A stretch of DNA of 64,000 nt from Gemmatimonadaceae bacterium. Lineage in GTDB: Bacteria; Gemmatimonadota; Gemmatimonadetes; Gemmatimonadales; Gemmatimonadaceae. Below the pieces are notes generated by a model. It worked only from the letters and a program-made list of their open reading frames with translations, was not told where the DNA came from and did not search any database. This document shows positions 1-8,989 of the stretch, one piece after another. The DNA lies in assembly GCA_016742275.1 (NCBI GenBank), contig JACVCD010000004.1, forward strand, positions 62,001 through 126,000. The letters are read 5' to 3'. The translations under genes were made by a program, and so were the position numbers. The first letter of the stretch is position 1; every line of letters starts with the position of its first letter.

Positions 1-89
1 TGACTCAACTACTATAGATACGACAGTATCTCGGACTGGCTTAGCAACTCGAATCGTATCGTGCTTTTGCAGTGACCGTGATTGAGTGC

Positions 90-419
90 TCAAGCTCGCT
101 CCGGCAATGGGCTACCATCCTTTAGTGCCTCAACGATGCTCTCATCAACGATGCGAGCGATATCCTTGCCTGTAAACTCATACTTTGCTCGGAAGCCAGC
201 CTCACCCAACCGGCGAATGCATAGATCAAACATTCCGAGAAAAAATGAGCTTGTCAGCACAAAAACGTCTTCCGGTACGTAGATGGAGATTCGCTCGAAT
301 TCCTTCTCGAGAGACTCTAAACGAACATTGTCTCTGACGATTTCACCGCGGCCTCGACCCGAGAAAACGCGGACGCCTTTATCCCTGTGCTCGTCTAGGT
401 TGACTACTTTTGACGGCAT
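90..419 (-). CDS. DUF4325 (STAS-like) small protein
   Basis: A 109-residue protein. Residues 43-75 show the pattern of the STAS-like DUF4325 family: a hydrophobic strand, then TSSFFLGMFD, then a helix. Members often sit beside GHKL-type ATPases, and that is the arrangement here. The original layout is preserved in the upstream duplicate, where the start ATG lies 41 nt inside the 3' end of the ATPase gene, so the two were probably translationally coupled. In this copy the gene is preceded only by a truncated ATPase fragment, because a 549-bp tandem duplication split the pair. Base composition is clearly more AT-rich than the core genes that follow. The molecular function is unknown; a partner-switch or signalling role is inference from the fold. 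Confidence 0.7.
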   Translation of the reverse strand: MPSKVVNLDEHRDKGVRVFSGRGRGEIVRDNVRLESLEKEFERISIYVPEDVFVLTSSFFLGMFDLCIRRLGEAGFRAKYEFTGKDIARIVDESIVEALKDGSPLPERA

Positions 420-824
420 ACTCTGAAGCCTGCTGCAGGTTGGTGGGATCGAGGTAAAAGCGAAGCGAGATGAGTGTGCCAGGAAATGAAGTGGCCAATG
501 TCCTCACCTTGGCAGGATCCGGCGGCAACTCAAGCGAGTTCGGTATGTTGAAGGCAATTGTTCTTTGCCCAGCTTTCTGCTGCCCCTTTGCTGAGAGCTC
601 ATATTCTCCATCAAAAATGAGCTGGCTTCGGCCTGAGACTAATGTCATGACAGGTGAAAGACCTGCGGCTGTACTTCCTAGGCGACGAAACGCCTCCATC
701 ATTCTTACTGTACCTTGCCCTCTGTTTCCTACTCTATTGGGCAGCTTGTTCTTTCTACTGACCCGCTGCTGGATCGCAAGAAGAGTCCAAAACGTTTCTT
801 CGGCTAGCTTCCTAAAAGTACCGA
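276..824. repeat. Tandem duplication, copy 1 (549 bp)
   Basis: Exact direct repeat of 825-1373 with an offset of 549 bases. It covers the first 48 codons of the DUF4325 gene plus the 3' part of the upstream ATPase gene. The junction shows only a few bases of shared sequence (CCG near 272-274 and 821-823). No difference was seen between the copies, so the event is recent or is an assembly artefact. Confidence 0.9.
379..824 (-). pseudogene. Truncated duplicate of GHKL ATPase 3' end
   Basis: The second copy of the ATPase C-terminus created by the tandem duplication. It corresponds to about the last 148 residues of the full protein at 928-2277 and is identical to it. It lacks the basic N-terminus and the N-box, so it cannot be a working ATPase. 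An internal ATG at 702 could still allow a 107-residue product carrying the C-terminal part only. It overlaps the start of the intact DUF4325 gene by 41 nt, keeping the original spacing. Confidence 0.75.
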
Positions 825-968
825 TACGTAGATGGAGATTCGCTCGAATTCCTTCTCGAGAGACTCTAAACGAACATTGTCTCTGACGATTTCACCGCGG
901 CCTCGACCCGAGAAAACGCGGACGCCTTTATCCCTGTGCTCGTCTAGGTTGACTACTTTTGACGGCAT
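804..968 (-). pseudogene. Truncated duplicate of DUF4325 5' end
   Basis: The ATG at 968 starts a copy of the DUF4325 gene identical for 48 codons, down to base 825. The reading frame then crosses the duplication junction into out-of-frame ATPase sequence and meets a TAG at 804-806 after six more codons. The product would be a 54-residue peptide lacking the STAS-like core. It is a by-product of the tandem duplication. Confidence 0.75.
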
Positions 969-1373
969 ACTCTGAAGCCTGCTGCAGGTTGGTGGGATCG
1001 AGGTAAAAGCGAAGCGAGATGAGTGTGCCAGGAAATGAAGTGGCCAATGTCCTCACCTTGGCAGGATCCGGCGGCAACTCAAGCGAGTTCGGTATGTTGA
1101 AGGCAATTGTTCTTTGCCCAGCTTTCTGCTGCCCCTTTGCTGAGAGCTCATATTCTCCATCAAAAATGAGCTGGCTTCGGCCTGAGACTAATGTCATGAC
1201 AGGTGAAAGACCTGCGGCTGTACTTCCTAGGCGACGAAACGCCTCCATCATTCTTACTGTACCTTGCCCTCTGTTTCCTACTCTATTGGGCAGCTTGTTC
1301 TTTCTACTGACCCGCTGCTGGATCGCAAGAAGAGTCCAAAACGTTTCTTCGGCTAGCTTCCTAAAAGTACCGA
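825..1373. repeat. Tandem duplication, copy 2 (549 bp)
   Basis: Second unit of the exact tandem repeat, directly abutting copy 1. It carries the natural junction of the complete ATPase gene and the start of its DUF4325 partner, so the gene order is probably ancestral here. Confidence 0.9.
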
Positions 1374-2277
1374 TTTTGCGGTGGTGAGTAAGCAGCCTGT
1401 CGATGTCTTTCCTGAGCATTGACTCCGAGGGCAACGACCTCATGCTTTCTGCAATTGTATCTCCAAAGGAGAAAATTGCGAGATGCACATCACCAACATT
1501 TCCGCCTTTGGGCTGCCTTAAATAGGCGGCGATCCACCAGTCGCTCCCTCCAGAATGATCCTCGCAGTTGTTGAGCAGTTCACCCACAAGTTCAGCAAAC
1601 GCCGCTTGTCCCTCAGGCTTCAGCTCGAAATCATATAGACCTAAGCACTTATCGAGATATTCGACCAGTCTCGTGGCTTCAATATCTGCCGGGCTACTCC
1701 GTTTTGCTCGCTCGCCCGTCGCGGCTCCGTTAACCAATGGATGGTAAATAAAATCTGCGGTACCAATGGGCGCTGGGAGACCAATCTCCTTGGGTAGTCC
1801 CGTAGCCATAGCAATCTCTGCTATCGACAGATCTGTCGGAAGCGTACCCGCATATACGACTCTCCCAAGTGACCTAGTCTTTCTTACGACCGCATTTAGT
1901 ACCGCAGCCGCACAGAGGTCAATGTTTGCGCAACTCTCCTGCGCAACTCCTACCCTACCGACTCCGCGAGCTCGCATGTCAGCCAGTGTGGCAATTGCGA
2001 CTAGCGAACTGTCCGGTTCGTCAATGAATGAGAAAGATTTGGGGAAGGAGACAGTTCTATTTCTGTTACTTGGCCGGTTGGCGATAGCACGCACGCCGCG
2101 TGACAGAGAGCCACAGAAGCGATGGGCCGCACGTCTCCGCGCTAGCTGCTTCTGGCGAAGCTGTGCGAGCAAGTTCTTCTTCCTCGTAAGACGCAGACGC
2201 GCAGACTCTCGCCTCTTGTGAGCGCGTGTCGCACGTCTGCTATGTCTCCATCTACTCAATTCATCTAGTCTTTTCAT
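928..2277 (-). CDS. GHKL (histidine-kinase-like) ATPase with basic N-terminus
   Basis: I chose the ATG at 2277 (449 residues), which has GGAAG just upstream; a TTG at 2340 would add 21 unconvincing residues. Residues 1-55 are very rich in Arg and Lys and may bind nucleic acid or form a coiled coil. The middle carries an N-box-like motif (ELLNNCEDHS, about residues 233-242). A glycine-rich ATP-lid-like segment (NRGQGTVRM, about 335-343) follows. Both are typical of the Bergerat fold, but no phospho-accepting histidine domain is evident, so this is more like an anti-sigma or GHKL effector than a sensor kinase. It was originally followed by the overlapping DUF4325 gene. Composition is AT-rich relative to the rest of the window, suggesting transfer. 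The biological role is unknown. Confidence 0.65.
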   Translation of the reverse strand: MKRLDELSRWRHSRRATRAHKRRESARLRLTRKKNLLAQLRQKQLARRRAAHRFCGSLSRGVRAIANRPSNRNRTVSFPKSFSFIDEPDSSLVAIATLADMRARGVGRVGVAQESCANIDLCAAAVLNAVVRKTRSLGRVVYAGTLPTDLSIAEIAMATGLPKEIGLPAPIGTADFIYHPLVNGAATGERAKRSSPADIEATRLVEYLDKCLGLYDFELKPEGQAAFAELVGELLNNCEDHSGGSDWWIAAYLRQPKGGNVGDVHLAIFSFGDTIAESMRSLPSESMLRKDIDRLLTHHRKIGTFRKLAEETFWTLLAIQQRVSRKNKLPNRVGNRGQGTVRMMEAFRRLGSTAAGLSPVMTLVSGRSQLIFDGEYELSAKGQQKAGQRTIAFNIPNSLELPPDPAKVRTLATSFPGTLISLRFYLDPTNLQQASEYAVKSSQPRRAQG

Positions 2278-2349
2278 GCTTCCGTTACGACTGCGCGCTG
2301 TCCCCATGCAGAGCACAGCGCGCAATTTCGAATTAGGCAAGTCCCGCCG

Positions 2350-4929
2350 TCACCCACACTCACTAAACCCACACACGTGGCACTTCACGCAGCCCTCCGC
2401 GAACTCCAGCTGCGAACCACAATCCGGGCACGTGCCCATGAACACTTCACCGCCATGACTGCCGAATTCGATCTGGGGCTGCGCCTGCTCGGCGGCGTGC
2501 GGCGGACGCGTGATCGGCACACCAGCAGCCGGCGTCGGAATCGGCGCGCTCAGTGAGTTGACCGGGCCACTCGGCGCAGTGGTCTGACCACCGGCCAAGA
2601 GCTCCTGCTGCACGCCCTGCTTCTCACGCCACCACTGTTCGAGCGCAATGCCCACGGCGTCAGGCATGGAGAGCACCTTGTTGGGACCCAGGCCCACGGC
2701 ACGATCCGACGAGATGCCACGCAGCTGACGGTGAATCTCCTGCACCGAAATGCCGCTGCGCAGCGCGAGTGAAATGAGTCGACCAATGGCTTCGGCATCA
2801 GCCATGGCACTGCCACCGGCCTTGCCCAGGTTCAAGAAGATCTCGAACGGCTGACCCTTCTCGTCTTCGGTGATGTTCACGAACATCGTGCCGAGCGGCG
2901 TGTCCTTGCGGATGGTCGTGCCACGCAACACATCAGGACGCGAACGCTTGCCACGACGGCTCGCATTCTCGGCTTCCGCGCTGAACAACGACTTCCGCGT
3001 ACGATCGAGTTCGTTCTGCAGTTCGGCAATCGTGCCCTGCAACTCACCAATCTCACGCTTGGCGGCAACGAGTTCCTTCGCCGACTCGGGCTTCGCTTCA
3101 GCCGAGGCAGCAGCCGGCGCGCCATCACGCTTGGCCGCGGCTTCCTGCGTCGTCCCCGTGCTCAGCACCTGACCATCACGCGAACCATCGCGATACACGG
3201 TCACGCCCTTGCACTTCATCTCGTACGCCAACTCGTAGATGGCACGCACATCTTCCACCGTGGCCGCGTGGCTGAAGTTCGTGGTCTTGGAGATGGCCGA
3301 GTCGCAGTGCAGCTGATATGCCGCCTGCATGCGGATGTGGTACTCGGGCGAGATGCTGTTGGCCGTGGTGAACACACGCTGCCACTTGGCCGGAATCTCG
3401 TCGTGATTCACGCTACCGGTCTTGGCAATGCGCTCCATGAGCGCGTCGCTGTACCAGCCTTCCGACTTGGCAATGGCCACGAAGTCTTCGTTCACATCGG
3501 GCATCATCACGCCGGCCTGATTGCGCATGAAGGCCACGGCAAACAGCGGCTCGAGACCCGACGAGCAACCGGCAATGATGGAGATGGTGCCGGTCGGCGC
3601 CACGGTAGTCACGTTGCAATTGCGGAGCAGCTGCATCGGGCGAATACGCTGACCGTTTGCATCGCGCGCGCAGGTCTCGTCCGGGCCCCAGATGCTCTGC
3701 GCCCACTCGGGGAACGCACCACGATCCTTGGCCAGACGCTCGCTTTCCTTCTTGCCCTCGACGTCGAGGAATTCCATGACCTTGCGGCCCATCTCCACGC
3801 CTTCCGCACTGTCGTACGGAATGCCGAGGCGCACGAGCATGTCGGCAAAGCCCATCACACCAAGACCGATGCGGCGGATGCGCTTGGACAGCGCATCGAT
3901 TTCCGGCAGCGGATACTTGTTGACGTCGATGATGTTGTCGAGGAAGTGCGTGCTGAGCGCGATATCGCGACGCATCGCATCCCAATCCACCACGCCATTG
4001 TTGACGTAGTAGCCGACATTCACCGAGCCCAGGTTGCACACGTCGTACGGCAGCAGCGGCTGCTCGCCACACGGATTGGTGGCCTCGTACGCACCCATGT
4101 GCGGCACCGGGTTGTAGCGATTGGCTTCGTCGATGAAGAACACACCCGGCTCACCGGTGCGCCACGCACCGAGGATCATCTTGTCCCACACATCGCGCGC
4201 ATTGAGCTGACCCGTCACCTTGCCCGTGCCCGGATCGATCAAGTCGTAGGACGCATTGGCCTTGAGCGCGTCCATGAACTTCGTGGTCACACCCACCGAG
4301 ATGTTGAAGTTCGTGATCTTGGTGAGGTCTTCCTTGCAATTGATGAATTCCAGCACGTCAGGATGATCGACGCGCAGAATGCCCATGTTGGCGCCACGCC
4401 GCGTGCCACCCTGCTTCACGGCATTGGTGCTGCCATCGTACAGTTCCATGAACGACACCGGACCCGACGCCACGCCGGTGGTGCTGCGCACCATGCTGCC
4501 ACGCGCACGCAACCGCGAGAACGAAAAGCCCGTGCCGCCGCCGCTCTGATGAATGAGCGCCATGCTGCGCAGGGTGTCATAGATGCCCGTCTGCCCGTTG
4601 CTGAGCGCGTCGTCCACCGGCAACACGAAACACGCCGACAGCTGCCCCAGTGGCCGTCCGGCATTCATGAGCGTAGGCGAATTCGGCTCGAACCGGCGCT
4701 GGGTCATGAGGAAGTAGAACTCCTCGGCCAGCGCCTGCACCGCCCCATCGCTGGCCCCATAACGACGGTCGGCTTCGGCCACGACGGTGGCGACACGCCA
4801 GAACATGTCCTCCGGCTTCTCGACAGGCTTACCCTTGGCGTCCTTCACGAGATACCGCTTCTCGAGGACGGTTCGGGCATTGTTGGACAGCGTGACGAGA
4901 CCTTCCGGGGGCATCTGCGCGAAGGGCAT
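2350..4929 (-). CDS. nrdJ: Adenosylcobalamin-dependent (class II) ribonucleoside-diphosphate reductase
   Basis: Reduces ribonucleotides to deoxyribonucleotides using a thiyl radical generated by vitamin B12. At 859 residues it fits single-subunit class II enzymes. The catalytic Asn-Cys-Glu triad is visible at 285-289 (NPCGE). The redox cysteines are Cys100 and Cys298, and the spacing of 11 between Cys287 and Cys298 matches class II enzymes. The last 30 residues form a CxxC...CxxC zinc-ribbon tail ending in a mobile Cys-Gly, as is usual for NrdJ. A Lys/Glu-rich linker lies around 600-660. An AGGAG ribosome site precedes the ATG. No radical-generating NrdB or NrdG partner is seen nearby, as expected for class II. 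Confidence 0.97.
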   Translation of the reverse strand: MPFAQMPPEGLVTLSNNARTVLEKRYLVKDAKGKPVEKPEDMFWRVATVVAEADRRYGASDGAVQALAEEFYFLMTQRRFEPNSPTLMNAGRPLGQLSACFVLPVDDALSNGQTGIYDTLRSMALIHQSGGGTGFSFSRLRARGSMVRSTTGVASGPVSFMELYDGSTNAVKQGGTRRGANMGILRVDHPDVLEFINCKEDLTKITNFNISVGVTTKFMDALKANASYDLIDPGTGKVTGQLNARDVWDKMILGAWRTGEPGVFFIDEANRYNPVPHMGAYEATNPCGEQPLLPYDVCNLGSVNVGYYVNNGVVDWDAMRRDIALSTHFLDNIIDVNKYPLPEIDALSKRIRRIGLGVMGFADMLVRLGIPYDSAEGVEMGRKVMEFLDVEGKKESERLAKDRGAFPEWAQSIWGPDETCARDANGQRIRPMQLLRNCNVTTVAPTGTISIIAGCSSGLEPLFAVAFMRNQAGVMMPDVNEDFVAIAKSEGWYSDALMERIAKTGSVNHDEIPAKWQRVFTTANSISPEYHIRMQAAYQLHCDSAISKTTNFSHAATVEDVRAIYELAYEMKCKGVTVYRDGSRDGQVLSTGTTQEAAAKRDGAPAAASAEAKPESAKELVAAKREIGELQGTIAELQNELDRTRKSLFSAEAENASRRGKRSRPDVLRGTTIRKDTPLGTMFVNITEDEKGQPFEIFLNLGKAGGSAMADAEAIGRLISLALRSGISVQEIHRQLRGISSDRAVGLGPNKVLSMPDAVGIALEQWWREKQGVQQELLAGGQTTAPSGPVNSLSAPIPTPAAGVPITRPPHAAEQAQPQIEFGSHGGEVFMGTCPDCGSQLEFAEGCVKCHVCGFSECG

Positions 4930-5462
4930 TCGGGGGCTCCTGCTTGTGGCGATGGGCAGAAAAACGGACCGCCTGCACGTCTCCGGGCACGTCCCCGAAG
5001 ACTCGGGAGGGGGCGACGGCGGGCGGGTATGGTGGCTCTGTTCGTGAGGCCGCGCAAGTACGCGTGTAAGGTGTTGGTGGAGGGCAACTTCCGAATGTCA
5101 CATCACGGAGTTGCAGGACCGACCGAGTTCTCCACCGAGCACAAGTTTGTGCGCACGACACGCAATGACGCGATCACAGATATGGTCTGATTACTGCCAC
5201 CAGGCAAGGCGACAGTGATCTGTGACCATTGTAACCTATAGTCATACAATGACTTAAAAGTTCACGACCAATGACCGTTCGCGCACCAGCGCGGCACTGT
5301 CCGCGCAGCAAGAAATGTGACGTGTCAACCCCCGAACTATTACCCGGTCGAGGCTGCTTGCTCGCACTCACACCAAACGCTGAGACGTTGCTCGCTCACA
5401 CGAGCTCACACGATCGTGACTGGGCCGTTGCGGCGAAAATCAGACTCAGCAACACACAACGG
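4930..5462. other. Long intergenic leader upstream of nrdJ
   Basis: About 530 bases without a convincing gene. The part nearest nrdJ is GC-rich; the part from about 5160 to 5460 is AT-richer and likely holds the nrdJ promoter. It contains several inverted repeats: GCACAA/TTGTGC at 5139-5152, TCACAGAT/ATCTGTGA at 5174-5181 and 5218-5225, and CATTGTA/TACAATG at 5227-5251. I looked for the conserved B12-box of a cobalamin riboswitch and did not find a convincing one. Short reading frames here have no recognisable product. Confidence 0.5.
5227..5251 (-). promoter_or_regulatory. Candidate operator/promoter palindrome upstream of nrdJ
   Basis: A 7-bp inverted repeat CATTGTA/TACAATG separated by 11 bases. 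On the minus strand it ends in TACAAT, a good match to a -10 box, so it could be an operator overlapping the nrdJ promoter. It does not match the NrdR-box consensus well. This is inference from symmetry and position only. Confidence 0.3.
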
Positions 5463-5486
5463 CCAAAATCGCAGCCCTGAGGCTGC
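5463..5486 (-). terminator. Rho-independent terminator after gamma-carbonic anhydrase gene
   Basis: On the minus strand a GCAGCC-TCAG-GGCTGC hairpin (6-bp stem, 4-base loop) is followed by GATTTT. It begins 12 bases after the stop of the gene at 5499-5984 and separates it from nrdJ. Confidence 0.6.
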
Positions 5487-5498
5487 ACTTGGCGCGTA

Positions 5499-5984
5499 CT
5501 ACAGGCGCGGAATCTCCCCGGACCGGTGTTTCTGCGCCAAGGCCACGTATCGCGCGGCATTGGTCACCGTGCCCGCATGCTGCTGAGCGTCGAGCTGACG
5601 CACCACTTTGCCCGGTATCCCGAGTACCAGCGATCCCGGCGGTACCTGCGTGCCCTCGGTCAGCACCGCGCCAGCGCCGATGATGCTGCCCCGCCCCACA
5701 CGCACCCGGTTGAGCAGAATGGCCCCCATGCCTACCAGGACCCCGTCCTCCAGGATGGTGCCATGCACTACGGCCCGGTGGCCGATCACGCAGTCTTCGC
5801 CCACGATGGTCGGCACACCCGGATCGGCGTGAATGACAGCGCCATCCTGCACATTGCTGCGCGCGCCAATCGTAATGCGCTCCACATCGCCGCGAATCAC
5901 CGCCGTGGGCCACACGCTGGTGTCTTCGGCCAGATGCACATCGCCAACCACCACGGCGGTTTCATGAATGAACGGGAGAGCCAT
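5499..5984 (-). CDS. Gamma-carbonic anhydrase family hexapeptide-repeat protein
   Basis: A 161-residue left-handed beta-helix protein built from hexapeptide repeats (for example VWPTAVIRGDVERITIG and NVQDGAVIH). Three histidines in the expected places for the metal site are seen: the His of VIHADPG, and the two in IGHRAVVHG. Length and motifs match the YrdA/PaaY/CaiE-like gamma-class group, cytoplasmic proteins of which only some have shown carbonic anhydrase activity. It stands 38 bases downstream of the start of the propeller-protease gene's terminal region and is followed by a terminator, so it may be the last gene of the preceding minus-strand unit. Substrate cannot be assigned from sequence. 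Confidence 0.88.
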   Translation of the reverse strand: MALPFIHETAVVVGDVHLAEDTSVWPTAVIRGDVERITIGARSNVQDGAVIHADPGVPTIVGEDCVIGHRAVVHGTILEDGVLVGMGAILLNRVRVGRGSIIGAGAVLTEGTQVPPGSLVLGIPGKVVRQLDAQQHAGTVTNAARYVALAQKHRSGEIPRL

Positions 5985-6022
5985 CGATCTATCGTGAGGA
6001 GGGAGTGATCAGCACAAAGTGC

Positions 6023-8989
6023 TCAGAAGAAACCACCGAACGAGACATACACACCGCCGCGCCGCGGAATGCCGGAAGGCGCAGCATAGGGCACTGCACC
6101 ACCAACGCGCAGGCGATACGGCACATCGTACTGCACCGCCAGATCGAACACGAATTCCATGCCGGCCGATGCCAGAATGCCGTCACGCACACCCGGGCGT
6201 TCGCATACGGCTGTGTTGGTCCTCGCCAACGCTGCAGGACACCACGCGCGTGCCGCATCGCTGAACATCGTGATCGACATACGATCCGCATACAGCGTGA
6301 ATGGCAACGCCGCACGCTCGAACATGGCGAATGGCAGACGATACTCGGCACTCGCACCGACCGCGCGAATACCACGCTGCGCACCAGGCAACACACCGCG
6401 CACCGGGAAACTGCGTGATGGATCACCTACGGTAAGCCCGGGCACCACACTGAACGCCGTGCCACTCGTGCCACCAACAGAGAACTCGGTGGCCGTGCGT
6501 GTATCGGCCACACCCGCCACACCACGCAGCGCAATCACATGTCGCGCAAAGCCGGGGAATGGCAGTGGCACATACGCGCGCCCGGACACCAAGGTGCGCC
6601 ACGACCCCAGCGACGGTTGATCCTCACGCCAGCGATAGCTCGTGTTCTGCGACAGGGTAAAACCTTCGTCAATCGAAATACTGCGCCCCGCGAGTCGCGC
6701 CGTGGAGAACGCCGTGCTGGCAAACACACTGGGATATCTTGTGCCGCGTCTCAGCAACGAATTGGGCGCGCCAAGCGCAGAGTCCACGTCGGCCGTGAAA
6801 TCACGGCGCTCGTACTGTACGCCCAGTGTTTGCGACAACGACCAGCGAATGCGTGGCACACTCACCGTGGTACTGGCCGTCAGGAACTGCCGCCGACGTG
6901 CAACAAGTCCCAGTGTGACGTTGGAGTCATTCACCACGCCAAAGGTGCCATCCCAATCCTGACTGGCCGATACATCAAATACCGGCACACCAAGTCCGGC
7001 GTAGCGATAGCCCGCGGCCGCATCGACTTCACCGCGATTGGGCGCCACGAGTGCGCTCGCAAACCATGTATGGCGCTCGAGAATATCCACGCTGCTGCTC
7101 GACGCACCATACGTGGCATCACCCAAACGCCCCTGCCCCATTAGTGGCAGCCAGTACCGCGGCATCAGCATGCGCCACGGGGAATAGCTCTTGGATGGCG
7201 AAGTCACGGCACCAACACGCGCATCCGTCTTTGTTGGCACACGATACCAACTGTCGACTGCCATCGCCCCATTCGTATCGAGCGGTGCCACTGCCACCAG
7301 AAACCCTTCGGAGCGCTGCACCAACGCCGCCACCTGTAGTCCATCCGGCGACACACTGGGCTCGTACGCACCGGTACTGACGCTGCTCGCCACACGCACA
7401 TCGGCGCGTGATGTGCGCCATTGCGTGGTATCACCACCACCGGCGCGCACAACCTGCAACGGTGCCGTCTCAATCTGCATGCGCCCACTGCGATCACTGG
7501 CCCACACAAGCCGCGATCCATCGGGAGTGAACGACGGACTGGAGTACACCGCACGACTGCCCGTTACCACTTCGCGCACGGCACCCGCCGTATCCAACAC
7601 CACCACCCGACGTTCACCACTCGGCACCCACTGCACCGCTGCAATCCATCGACCATCAGGCGACCACCGTGGATCGGCCCACAATTCCCCCGCCCGATCC
7701 ACCGTCAGCGGCACAATCTGCGAACCATCGGCCGACACACGCACCAAACGCGTGATGGCCGCTCCCGACTGCACCGCCACAATTGCTCCGTCAGCCCGCA
7801 CATCAGGTGATGACAGGCGCGCGCCGTTCGTAAGGCGAACATCGCTTCCGTGCAGGGCATCGCGCGCATAGAGGTCACTGCGCACGACGTACGGATCTTC
7901 CCGCTCGAGCTGCGCAAACACCGAACGCGATGCACCGCGTTGCGGCGCCTGCACATCGAGACTGTTGCGCCACGCCACACGCTCCGGCCGCGCCTCGCCA
8001 ACCTGAGCTACAAAGAGACCGGTAATGTCGCGCCCATTGCTCGCGCTCCACATCAGACTGTCATTCGACAGCCACCGCGGTGCTGCCGCGAAGTATCCAT
8101 CGCCGCCCACCACACGCCATGCCCCATCACCTGCGCGATCAATCGGCGCAATCTGCAGCGAATCCAGCCATGTGTTGGCGAGCGACTGAAACGAGGCACC
8201 AAAGGCACGCCGAGAAGGCATTCCAAGCGCGAAGGGAATAATGAATCCGGCCGATCCGTCCACATAGCGGCGCAGCGCATTGGTGTCGCCACGCGCGGCG
8301 CCATGCGCCACGGCGCGTTCGATGAGTTGCGTGCCATATCCGTACGCCGTCTGCCCGCGCGGGAATCGCGTGGTGGCCAGACTCCATCGTGCCAATCGCG
8401 GCAGCATGGTGTCCCGTGCCGCCGCACGAGCCAGCAGCGGAAACTCCGTGCCCAGCGCGCGCCCACTACCAGTGATCGCGCTCTCATAGTGCACGGCAAT
8501 GCCTTCCTTCACCCAACTCGGCGCCAGCATGTTGGGAAAGAGCATCGGATTGCGCCCAAACACCGCGCGTCCCACACGCCAGATTCCACGCGCACGATCA
8601 ATGTGAAACACATGCGCCAACTCATGCGTGATCACGAGACGCAACCAGTCATCGTGGAATCGCAGTTCCCGACTGGCCACGGGTGGTACGGCATAGATCA
8701 CCACTCGATTGCTCGGGAACACTTGAGCAAAACCATTGCTCACATCGGTGTTGTCGAGCAACAGCATGTCCACGCGGCCGCGTGGGGCCGCCAGCGAAGC
8801 AGACAACTGCTGCCACGCCGATTCACCATGTTGCGCCGCCACACGTGCCAGGGAGTCGAGCGCCGCGGGATAGTGCACACGCAGGTGCGGCGTCTCGATG
8901 GTTCGCACCGCACCGCGGGGATCGACCTGCGCTCCGAGCCTGGGCAGCGCGGCACAGAGCAGCAGCACGACAAAGCCAACGGACTTCAG
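6023..8989 (-). CDS. Secreted/outer-membrane protein: HExxH peptidase, TolB-like propeller, C-terminal barrel
   Basis: About 988 residues. An N-terminal gluzincin-type peptidase motif HELAHVFH lies near residue 122, with a downstream WVKEGIAVHYES supplying the likely third zinc ligand. A middle region has WD40/TolB-like blades (SPDGRWIAAV, TPDGSRLVWASD, SPDGLQVAAL). The C-terminal about 350 residues alternate like an outer-membrane barrel and end in aromatic Phe-Phe. The first standard start (GTG at 8968) would give a signal peptide with no positive charge. A CTG at 8989, preceded by GGAAGG and overlapping the upstream stop as CTGA, gives an excellent signal peptide (MKSVGFVVLLLCAALPRLGA), so I extend to it. 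Immediately downstream of the amidase gene. Exact substrate unknown. Confidence 0.75.
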   Translation of the reverse strand: MKSVGFVVLLLCAALPRLGAQVDPRGAVRTIETPHLRVHYPAALDSLARVAAQHGESAWQQLSASLAAPRGRVDMLLLDNTDVSNGFAQVFPSNRVVIYAVPPVASRELRFHDDWLRLVITHELAHVFHIDRARGIWRVGRAVFGRNPMLFPNMLAPSWVKEGIAVHYESAITGSGRALGTEFPLLARAAARDTMLPRLARWSLATTRFPRGQTAYGYGTQLIERAVAHGAARGDTNALRRYVDGSAGFIIPFALGMPSRRAFGASFQSLANTWLDSLQIAPIDRAGDGAWRVVGGDGYFAAAPRWLSNDSLMWSASNGRDITGLFVAQVGEARPERVAWRNSLDVQAPQRGASRSVFAQLEREDPYVVRSDLYARDALHGSDVRLTNGARLSSPDVRADGAIVAVQSGAAITRLVRVSADGSQIVPLTVDRAGELWADPRWSPDGRWIAAVQWVPSGERRVVVLDTAGAVREVVTGSRAVYSSPSFTPDGSRLVWASDRSGRMQIETAPLQVVRAGGGDTTQWRTSRADVRVASSVSTGAYEPSVSPDGLQVAALVQRSEGFLVAVAPLDTNGAMAVDSWYRVPTKTDARVGAVTSPSKSYSPWRMLMPRYWLPLMGQGRLGDATYGASSSSVDILERHTWFASALVAPNRGEVDAAAGYRYAGLGVPVFDVSASQDWDGTFGVVNDSNVTLGLVARRRQFLTASTTVSVPRIRWSLSQTLGVQYERRDFTADVDSALGAPNSLLRRGTRYPSVFASTAFSTARLAGRSISIDEGFTLSQNTSYRWREDQPSLGSWRTLVSGRAYVPLPFPGFARHVIALRGVAGVADTRTATEFSVGGTSGTAFSVVPGLTVGDPSRSFPVRGVLPGAQRGIRAVGASAEYRLPFAMFERAALPFTLYADRMSITMFSDAARAWCPAALARTNTAVCERPGVRDGILASAGMEFVFDLAVQYDVPYRLRVGGAVPYAAPSGIPRRGGVYVSFGGFF

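Noticed and set aside
3268-5190. 640-residue plus-strand reading frame opposite nrdJ
   Set aside because: Antisense to a clear gene; rich in His, Arg and Ala as expected from the reverse frame of GC-biased codons; no motif or ribosome site.
4930-5460. Cobalamin riboswitch upstream of nrdJ
   Set aside because: Expected from enzyme type, but no convincing B12-box or matching fold could be seen by eye.
5271-5480. 69-residue plus-strand frame in the nrdJ leader
   Set aside because: No ribosome site, no known motif, and overlaps the likely promoter and terminator region.
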